A stretch of DNA of 64,000 nt, taken from NCBI RefSeq assembly GCF_001698225.1, contig NZ_CP016594.1, positions 3,720,001-3,784,000 on the forward strand, read 5' to 3'. Within the stretch, counting starts at the first letter, position 1. The number at the start of each line of letters is the position of its first letter. The stretch comes from Gordonia terrae (lineage in GTDB: Bacteria > Actinomycetota > Actinomycetes > Mycobacteriales > Mycobacteriaceae). This document shows, piece by piece, positions 58,668 to 64,000 of the stretch. A program made the position numbers and the translations under genes. Under the pieces are notes generated by a model. The model was given only the letters and a program-made list of their open reading frames with translations, did no database searches and was not told the DNA's origin.

Positions 58668-59177
58668 TCAGTCGACCGGGTCCGGCAGTACCCGAAGGTG
58701 CCCGCGACGTCCCGGACGGGGGCGGGTCTGGTGTCGCGGGGCCCCGGCCGGCTGCGACGGTGCATCGACCGGTCCGGCGCGGTGGCGCCCCGATCGACGA
58801 TCCTCCACGGCCTCGCGGTGAGCGTCGGCGAAGTGGGTGTCCTCGAAGGCGTCGAGTGCGTCGATGGGACCGCGGTCGACATACCGCGGGCGTCCGCCCC
58901 CGGCGACGGCCCCGGCTTCCCGGACCGCCTCGGCGAGGGCGGTCAGCTCCTGATCCTCGGCCGGCGGCGCGGAGAAACCGCGCTCGCTGCGCAGCATCTC
59001 CCAACCCCGCGGGACGGTGATCCGGCGGGCGTGGTCATCGCACAGGTCCCAGGAGTGCGGCTCCTGCGACGTCGCGAGCGGACCGATCACCGCGGTCGAC
59101 TCGGCGTAGACGAAGGTCAGGGTAGCCACCGCGGATCGGGCGCAGCCGGGTCGGCAGCACAGTCGGGGAAGCTTCAC
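58668..59177 (-). CDS. DUF3499 protein (Rv3258c-like)
   Basis: The 169-residue protein has the DUF3499 core: LCCRPGCARSAVATLTFVYA, HSWDLCDDHARRITVPRGWE. Cys7/8/12 and Cys46 with nearby His could bind zinc. The C-terminal third is low-complexity and basic (HRAGPVDAPSQPAGAPRHQT). Function unknown. GTG 59177 has TAATCT six nt upstream. In mycobacteria pmmA lies between this gene and the TobH homologue; here only 116 bp separate them. Confidence 0.85.
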   Translation of the reverse strand: MKLPRLCCRPGCARSAVATLTFVYAESTAVIGPLATSQEPHSWDLCDDHARRITVPRGWEMLRSERGFSAPPAEDQELTALAEAVREAGAVAGGGRPRYVDRGPIDALDAFEDTHFADAHREAVEDRRSGRHRAGPVDAPSQPAGAPRHQTRPRPGRRGHLRVLPDPVD

Positions 59178-59183
59178 GTGACG

Positions 59184-59189
59184 AGATTA
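59184..59189 (-). promoter_or_regulatory. -10 hexamer of the DUF3499 gene
   Basis: Minus-strand TAATCT ends 6 nt before GTG 59177, so the message is probably leaderless. It is back-to-back with the leaderless promoter of the zincin-like gene. Confidence 0.6.
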
Positions 59190-59283
59190 GCCCTCGTCGC
59201 TCGCAACCACCTCGACGACACGCTCACTGCGCGGCCGGCGAAGACACGGGCGGCCGGAGGAGACAGGGGCTCACCCGACCTCC

Positions 59284-59289
59284 TACACT
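59284..59289 (+). promoter_or_regulatory. -10 hexamer of the zincin-like gene
   Basis: TACACT ends 6 nt before ATG 59296; no Shine-Dalgarno is seen. A leaderless transcript is likely. Confidence 0.6.
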
Positions 59290-59295
59290 CTCGCC

Positions 59296-59817
59296 ATGCG
59301 TATCGACCCGAAGCCGACTCCACGTGGCTCCTCCGGCCTGCCGGAGTCCCGCCGCGGCCGGCGGCGGGTGGGGCGACATCGCGATCGTCGCGGACGCGGA
59401 CTTCGCTCGCCGCTGCTCCCCCAGGGGGTGCCCGCGCACAACAGCCGATCCGACGAATTCGACGCGGTCGCGCTGGAGGCATTCGCGGAGATCGACGCGC
59501 AGTGGCATGACCAGATCGCCGGCCTCGACATCGCCGTCGACGAGATCCCGCGGCTGCTGCCGCGCGATCCGGAGACCGTCGAGTGGCCCGACGAGGTGAC
59601 CGCCGACGGCGCCGTCCCACTGGCTCGGCTGATTCCCGCCGGGATGGATGTGAACGGTGCGCCGACGCGTGCGCAGATCATCCTGTTCCGCCGGCCGCTG
59701 GAGTCCCGGGCCAAGAAGGGCACCGAGTTGCTGGATCTGATCCACGAGGTCCTCGTGCAACAGGTGGCGACCCACCTGGGCGTCGACGAAGACACGATCG
59801 ACCGCGGACCAGAGTGA
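59296..59817 (+). CDS. Zincin-fold metallopeptidase-like protein with degenerate active site (Rv3259-like)
   Basis: The 173-residue protein has an Arg/Gly-rich N-terminal ~45 residues and then the zincin_1 domain: DEFDAVALEAFAEIDAQWHDQI, VDEIPRLLPRD, and the helix LIHEVLVQQVATHLGVDED. The expected HExxHxxG zinc motif reads HEVLVQQVATHLG, so the second histidine is replaced by Val and metal catalysis is doubtful. Position between DUF3499 and whiB2 matches Rv3259. Confidence 0.83.
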   Translation: MRIDPKPTPRGSSGLPESRRGRRRVGRHRDRRGRGLRSPLLPQGVPAHNSRSDEFDAVALEAFAEIDAQWHDQIAGLDIAVDEIPRLLPRDPETVEWPDEVTADGAVPLARLIPAGMDVNGAPTRAQIILFRRPLESRAKKGTELLDLIHEVLVQQVATHLGVDEDTIDRGPE

Positions 59818-59828
59818 TCCGCGGTCGA
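59798..59828 (+). terminator. Hairpin spanning the zincin-like gene stop codon
   Basis: TCGACCGCGGA (59798-59808) and TCCGCGGTCGA (59818-59828) are perfect 11-bp arms; the 9-nt loop contains the stop codon. It probably terminates or protects this transcript, facing the convergent whiB2 gene. Confidence 0.7.
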
Positions 59829-59905
59829 GTACTGCGGTAGCCGTTCGGCCGGCCGACAGTGAGGTCGATCGATGCGTCGGGCGATCCCCGGATGGGGCCG
59901 CCGAC

Positions 59906-60358
59906 TCAGATGATGCCGCGCTTGAGGCGACGGCGCTCACGCTCGGACAAGCCGCCCCAGATCCCGAAGCGCTCGTCGTTGTGCAGTGCGTACTCGAGGC
60001 ATTCGGATTTCACCTCGCAGCCCTGGCAGATCCGCTTGGCCTCGCGCGTCGACCCACCCTTCTCGGGGAAGAACGCCTCGGGGTCGGTCTGCGCGCACAG
60101 GGCGCGGTCCTGCCACTGGTCCTCGACGGCGTCGAAGAGATCGTCGAAGTCGTTGGGCACCAACGAGAGATGACGGCGAGTCGGGTCCGCGTCGTCGGCG
60201 GCGGGCGGTCCGAAATCGGTGCCGACACCGATGACCGACGCAGCGGCGGTGCCACCGATCATCGAATCATCTACGGGGCCAAGGGTATTGAACTCGGCGG
60301 TGAATTGCGGGCGATTCTGTGGTTCAAGCGGATTGCCGATCGGGTTTTCCAAAGCCAT
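59906..60358 (-). CDS. whiB2: WhiB-family iron-sulfur transcriptional regulator WhiB2
   Basis: WhiB2 (WhmD in M. smegmatis) controls cell division and septation and binds a 4Fe-4S cluster. The 150-residue protein has the four cysteines (ALCAQTD, ICQGCEVKSEC), the turn GIWGGLSERERRRLKRG, and an N-terminal ~75-residue extension without recognised motif. AGGAGG precedes ATG 60358, supporting the full-length start. Context (fbiA upstream, zincin-like downstream) matches Rv3260c. Confidence 0.95.
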   Translation of the reverse strand: MALENPIGNPLEPQNRPQFTAEFNTLGPVDDSMIGGTAAASVIGVGTDFGPPAADDADPTRRHLSLVPNDFDDLFDAVEDQWQDRALCAQTDPEAFFPEKGGSTREAKRICQGCEVKSECLEYALHNDERFGIWGGLSERERRRLKRGII

Positions 60359-60846
60359 CGTCGGCGCCTCCTAGCTCGGGATGTTGGTAGTTTCTGCGTC
60401 CTCTGCGAACACGGCCTGTGTGCCGCACCCACCACTGTTGCCACACCACTTGTACTACGGATGCGGAAACTCCCACATCAGTCGTACACACAGCGCCCGA
60501 GCGACGGCCCGCGAAGTGCCGGAACCGACCCTCACCCGAGTTCGAACATACAATCGAATCCGTTGAAGTCCAGCGGTTTTCGATCCAGAGGTTCTCGATC
60601 TCAAACTCGGAATGACACTGATGTGATTACACACGCCCGGGGCGGTCGCGGTCAAGTTGAAGTCAAAGATTCTCTGTTTACCACCAGGATCCGACAACGC
60701 TGTGACTCGACACGACATTGACCTCAACCCGACGTGAATGTCACACCGACCCCGGCACCCGTCGGAATCGTCCCCGACCGCGCCGACAGCCCCTGACCGC
60801 CCTCGCACACCGCGCACTACAGTGGCGGTGTGAAGGAGTACCTGCT
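60359..60846. other. Long intergenic region between divergent whiB2 and fbiA
   Basis: This ~490-bp region has no convincing gene. It appears less GC-rich than its surroundings in 60540-60720. It must hold the whiB2 promoter and, near 60818-60823 (TACAGT), the fbiA promoter, with AAGGAG at 60833 as the fbiA ribosome site. A weak palindrome TGTG-ATTA-CACA is at 60622-60633. The length suggests a multi-signal whiB2 control region. Confidence 0.5.
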
Positions 60847-61884
60847 GTGAAGGTGACCGTACTCGTCGGGGGCGTCGGAGGGGCACGATTCCTCCTCGGT
60901 CTGCGCGAATTGTTCGGGCCGACGGCGTTCCCGGCCCCGCAGGACGACTCGTCCGGGGGCCAGGCGAGCGAACACGAGATCACCGCGATCGTGAACGTCG
61001 GCGACGACGCGTGGATGCACGGCGTCCGCATCTGTCCTGATCTCGACACGTGCATGTACACCCTCGGCGGCGGGATCGATCCCGAACGCGGGTGGGGCCG
61101 GCGCGACGAGTCCTGGCACGCGAAGGAGGAACTCGCCGCCTACGGTGCCGATCCGGACTGGTTCGGCCTCGGCGATCGCGACCTCGCGACGCATCTCATC
61201 CGGACCCAGATGCTCGATGCCGGGTACCGGCTGTCCGACGTCACCGCCGCGCTGTCCCGCCGATGGAATCCCGGTGTGCGGCTCCTGCCCGTGACCGACG
61301 ACCGTCACGAGACCCACGTCGTGGTCGCCAAGCCCGACGGCGAGGACGGCGAACGGGTCGCGATCCACTTCCAGGAATGGTGGGTGCGCCATCGCGCCCA
61401 GATCCCCACCTTCGGTTTCGCGCAGGTCGGTTCGGATGACACCGCACCCGCACCCGGCGTCCTCGACGCGATCGCCGACGCCGACGTCGTCCTGCTCGCG
61501 CCGTCGAACCCGGTCGTGAGCATCGGCGCGATCGTCAGCGTTCCCGGGATGCGCAGCGCGCTGCGGCAGACGAAGGCCCCGGTGGTCGGTATCTCCCCGG
61601 TCATCGACAATCGGCCGCTGCGCGGCATGGCCGACGAGTGTCTGTCGGTGATCGAGGTCGAGTCCTCGGCAGAGGGCATCGCCGGGCACTACGGCGCCCG
61701 CAGCGGCAACGGCATCCTGGACGGGTGGTTGATCGCCGAGGGCGACCACGCCACCGTCGACGGCATCGCCATCGGCGCCGCACCCCTCCTCATGACCGAT
61801 CCCGCCTCCACCGCCCAGATGGTGCGCGCGGCGTGCGCGCTCGTCGACGTCGCGCTCCCCGACTCCAACCAGGGCAGCGCGTGA
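60847..61884 (+). CDS. fbiA: Coenzyme F420 biosynthesis transferase FbiA (CofD family)
   Basis: FbiA transfers the phospho-enolpyruvate/lactate moiety to Fo to make (dehydro)F420-0. The 345-residue protein has the CofD start [56 protein letters not shown] and [21 protein letters not shown] 60847 is preceded by AAGGAG at 8 nt. Its stop overlaps the fbiB start (GTGA, 61881-61884). Confidence 0.96.
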   Translation: MKVTVLVGGVGGARFLLGLRELFGPTAFPAPQDDSSGGQASEHEITAIVNVGDDAWMHGVRICPDLDTCMYTLGGGIDPERGWGRRDESWHAKEELAAYGADPDWFGLGDRDLATHLIRTQMLDAGYRLSDVTAALSRRWNPGVRLLPVTDDRHETHVVVAKPDGEDGERVAIHFQEWWVRHRAQIPTFGFAQVGSDDTAPAPGVLDAIADADVVLLAPSNPVVSIGAIVSVPGMRSALRQTKAPVVGISPVIDNRPLRGMADECLSVIEVESSAEGIAGHYGARSGNGILDGWLIAEGDHATVDGIAIGAAPLLMTDPASTAQMVRAACALVDVALPDSNQGSA

Positions 61885-63230
61885 CCGCCCGCCCCGACCA
61901 CCGCGCCCCGGGCCACCTCGAGATCCATCCGGTGACCGGCCTGCCCGAGTTCACCGCCGACTCCGACGTCGCGCGCGAGATCCTCTCCGCCGCACCGTGG
62001 CTCGAGTCCGGTGACGTCCTGGTGGTCACCAGCAAGATCATCTCCAAGGCGGAGGGCCGGATGGTCGACGCGCCGAGCGACCCCGAGGAGCGCGACGCGT
62101 TGCGCCGGCGCCTCGTCGACGACGAATCGGTGCGCGTGCTGGCACGCAAGAACCGGACCCTGATCACCGAGAACCGGCTGGGCCTGGTCCAGGCCGCGGC
62201 CGGGATCGACGGCTCGAACGTACGCAGCGACCAGCTCGCACTGCTCCCGGAGAACCCCGACCGCAGCGCGGCGGCCCTCCGACTCGCCATCGCCGAGGTC
62301 GCCGACCTCGACGTCGCGGTGATCATCACCGACACGATGGGCCGCGCCTGGCGGACCGGGCAGACCGACGTCGCCATCGGCGCGTCGGGCATCGCCGTGA
62401 CCCATCCGTATGAGGGCGGTGTCGACGACTACGGAAACCCGTTGATCGTCACCGAGATCGCGGTGGCCGACGAACTCGCCGCGGCGGCCGATCTCGTGAA
62501 GGGCAAACTCGCGGCGGTCCCCGTCGCCGTCGTCCGCGGCTTCGGTCCGGCGGACGACGGGACCACGGCCGCCGATCTGATCCGCCCCTACGAGGAGGAC
62601 CTGTTCCGCCTCGGGACCGAGGAGGCGATCGCCCAGGGACGTCGCGAGGCCATCCGCACGCGGCGTTCGGTGCGGAACTTCGCCGACCGGCCTGTCGACC
62701 CCGCCGAGTTGCGTGCCGCGCTCGGCGAGGCGCTCACCGCCCCCGCTCCACACCACACGCATCCGGTCCGCTTCGTCTGGGTGCGGTCCGGCCCGCGGCG
62801 CCGGGAACTCCTCGACGCGATGGCGCAGGAGTGGCGCGCCGACCTCGAATCGGATTCCAAGACAACCGAGTCCATCGAGAAACGGTTGCGGCGCGGCCAG
62901 ATCCTCTACGACGCCCCGGAACTGGTGATCCCGTTCCTCGTGCCCGACGGCGTTCACGAGTACCCCGACGAGCGGCGGAACACGGCCGAACACACGATGT
63001 TCACCGTGGCCGCAGGCGGAGCGGTCGCCACCCTGCTCACGGCGCTGTCGGTGCGCGACCTCGGCAGCTGCTGGATCGGGTCGACCATCTTCGCCGCGCC
63101 GACCGTACGCCGAGTCCTCGGCCTCGACCCGAGTTGGGAACCACTCGGCGCGGTCGCGATCGGTCACCCCCTCGAGCCGGCGGGCCTGCGCGACCCCGCC
63201 CCCACCGCCGATTGGGTACTCGAGCTGTGA
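61881..63230 (+). CDS. fbiB: F420 gamma-glutamyl ligase/reductase FbiB
   Basis: FbiB adds glutamates to F420-0 and, via its C-terminal domain, reduces dehydro-F420. The 449-residue protein has a CofE-like N-terminal domain ([56 protein letters not shown]) and a nitroreductase-fold C-terminal domain from about residue 255 ([25 protein letters not shown]). The GTG start overlaps fbiA by 4 nt; the stop overlaps the Nudix gene (GTGA, 63227-63230). Confidence 0.96.
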   Translation: MTARPDHRAPGHLEIHPVTGLPEFTADSDVAREILSAAPWLESGDVLVVTSKIISKAEGRMVDAPSDPEERDALRRRLVDDESVRVLARKNRTLITENRLGLVQAAAGIDGSNVRSDQLALLPENPDRSAAALRLAIAEVADLDVAVIITDTMGRAWRTGQTDVAIGASGIAVTHPYEGGVDDYGNPLIVTEIAVADELAAAADLVKGKLAAVPVAVVRGFGPADDGTTAADLIRPYEEDLFRLGTEEAIAQGRREAIRTRRSVRNFADRPVDPAELRAALGEALTAPAPHHTHPVRFVWVRSGPRRRELLDAMAQEWRADLESDSKTTESIEKRLRRGQILYDAPELVIPFLVPDGVHEYPDERRNTAEHTMFTVAAGGAVATLLTALSVRDLGSCWIGSTIFAAPTVRRVLGLDPSWEPLGAVAIGHPLEPAGLRDPAPTADWVLEL

Positions 63231-63823
63231 CCGCCGAGTCGCTGCACGCATCCGCCGTCGAGGCCCTCACCCATTGGGACACATCCGATCCCGACCAGGA
63301 CACGCTCCGTCACACGTACCTCGCATTCCTGGCGGCATCCTCGCAGGCATGCCTACGAGCCAGTGCGCCGGGACATCTGACGGGTTCGGCGATCGTCTTC
63401 GACGCCACCCGCCGGCACGTCCTGCTCACCCTGCATCCCCGGGTCGGCAAGTGGATTCAGCTCGGCGGACACTGCGAACCGGCCGACGACACCATCGCCG
63501 ACGCGGCGCTGCGTGAGGCGCGAGAGGAATCGGGCATGCCCGACCTCGTGCTCGACTCGGCGGACCCCGCCGATCCCGGAGGCGGGATCGTGCATCTGCA
63601 CACCCACCCGATCACCTGCTCGCTGGGCGTCCCCACGCGCCACCTCGACGTCCGGTACCGGGTGATCGCCGCACCGACGTCCGACGGCGGACTACCGCGC
63701 GTCGTGCGCAGCGACGAGTCGGTGGATCTGCGCTGGTGGCCGATCGATGCACTCCCGGACGACGCCGGCGACGACATCGCGACACTCATCGGCGCGGCCT
63801 TGCGGGACGGACATCCGCGCTAG
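63227..63823 (+). CDS. Nudix hydrolase coupled to F420 genes
   Basis: The 198-residue protein has a Nudix domain with [20 protein letters not shown] and REAREESGM; the usual Glu in the first part of the box is Asp. The domain is preceded by ~50 residues ([20 protein letters not shown]). Its start overlaps the fbiB stop, making it the third coupled gene in the F420 operon; M. tuberculosis has an unrelated DNA methylase gene at this place. Substrate is unknown. The stop (TAG 63821-63823) overlaps the stop of convergent glgC. Confidence 0.87.
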   Translation: MTAESLHASAVEALTHWDTSDPDQDTLRHTYLAFLAASSQACLRASAPGHLTGSAIVFDATRRHVLLTLHPRVGKWIQLGGHCEPADDTIADAALREAREESGMPDLVLDSADPADPGGGIVHLHTHPITCSLGVPTRHLDVRYRVIAAPTSDGGLPRVVRSDESVDLRWWPIDALPDDAGDDIATLIGAALRDGHPR

Positions 63824-64000
63824 ACCCGGATGTTCTTCCCCACCGTCACCACACCGCCGGCGCTGACCGAGAACCGCTCGCGGTCGGCGCTCACGTCGAC
63901 ACCGAGTTGCTCGCCGTCGCCCACCACGACGTTCTTGTCGAGGATCGCCTTGCGGACGACGGCACCCTTTCCGACGCGGACGCCGGGCATCAGCACGCTG
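63820..64000 (-). CDS. glgC: Glucose-1-phosphate adenylyltransferase, C-terminal part
   Basis: The gene runs off the window end; only the last ~59 codons are visible. They encode the end of the left-handed beta-helix: [47 protein letters not shown], ending KNIRV. This pattern is characteristic of GlgC, which makes ADP-glucose for glycogen and related glucans. The TAG stop at 63822-63820 overlaps the convergent Nudix stop through the palindrome CTAG. Confidence 0.82.
   Translation of the reverse strand, partial: SVLMPGVRVGKGAVVRKAILDKNVVVGDGEQLGVDVSADRERFSVSAGGVVTVGKNIRV

Noticed and set aside
60542..60557. LexA/SOS-box-like TCGAAC-ATAC-AATCGA upstream of fbiA
   Set aside because: The second half-site has two mismatches to GTTCGA and no damage-response gene is adjacent.
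60622..60633. CRP-like palindrome TGTG-ATTA-CACA
   Set aside because: The spacing between half-sites is shorter than for CRP/GlxR sites, so it is probably chance.

Overview
The window is high-GC actinobacterial chromosome. Almost every gene, and the gene order, matches the mycolic-acid bacteria (Mycobacteriales). The first ~51 kb follows the Mycobacterium tuberculosis H37Rv order from lppZ (Rv3006) through gatB, pfkA, gatA, gatC, ligA, mnmA, iscS, etfA/etfB, the methylglucose lipopolysaccharide genes (Rv3030-Rv3037c), echA17, serB2, ctaD, fecB and nrdF/nrdE/nrdI/nrdH to the Rv3054c/Rv3055 pair. From 56.1 kb it follows Rv3255c-Rv3262 (manA, TobH-like, DUF3499, zincin-like, whiB2, fbiA, fbiB). 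The absence of PE/PPE genes, and single accessory genes between conserved ones, suggest Gordonia or a close relative rather than Mycobacterium. That genus call is inference; no 16S or other diagnostic marker lies in the window.

Layout. 1-0.8 kb: 3' end of an LppZ-like sugar dehydrogenase and a small repeat element. 0.8-9.7 kb: GatCAB amidotransferase genes and pfkA, interrupted by a two-component system and a secreted phospholipase A2-like/membrane alpha-beta hydrolase pair. 9.9-17.1 kb: ACT and macro-domain proteins, ligA, and an iscS-mnmA-MetE-core operon. 17.3-21.7 kb: GXWXG protein, a PlsC/GNAT acyltransferase pair, and etfBA. 21.8-30.1 kb: methyltransferase, GH57 branching enzyme, GT4 glucosyltransferase, acetyltransferase, PQQ-repeat lipoprotein and two more methyltransferases, i.e. 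the methylglucose lipopolysaccharide locus. 30.1-41.4 kb: echA17-like hydratase, a stand-alone LigD-type polymerase domain, Nudix/ABC-ATPase, LLM oxidoreductase, a ctaD-serB-Pth2-cupin operon, FecB-like lipoprotein, carbonic anhydrase and a 56-residue protein. 41.5-45.4 kb: SNF2 helicase plus SWIM protein. 45.4-50 kb: class Ib ribonucleotide reductase operon nrdHIEF with two NrdR boxes. 50-56 kb: FMN reductase/TetR pair, an HpxO-like urate hydroxylase, and divergent eccB/eccE. 56-64 kb: manA, TobH-like, DUF3499, zincin-like, whiB2, the F420 genes fbiA-fbiB with a coupled Nudix gene, and the 3' end of glgC.

Several genes are translationally coupled (ATGA/GTGA/TGATG overlaps). At least a dozen show a TANNNT -10 hexamer 6-8 nt before the start codon, which predicts leaderless mRNAs and helps fix starts. 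The main regulatory observations are paired NrdR boxes before nrdH, a CTTACC-N4-GGTA palindrome shared by the etfBA and enoyl-CoA hydratase promoters, palindromes in the ligA and LigD-polymerase promoters, and three 14-bp direct repeats between an ABC ATPase and an LLM oxidoreductase. I saw no tRNA, rRNA, CRISPR array, prophage or insertion sequence.
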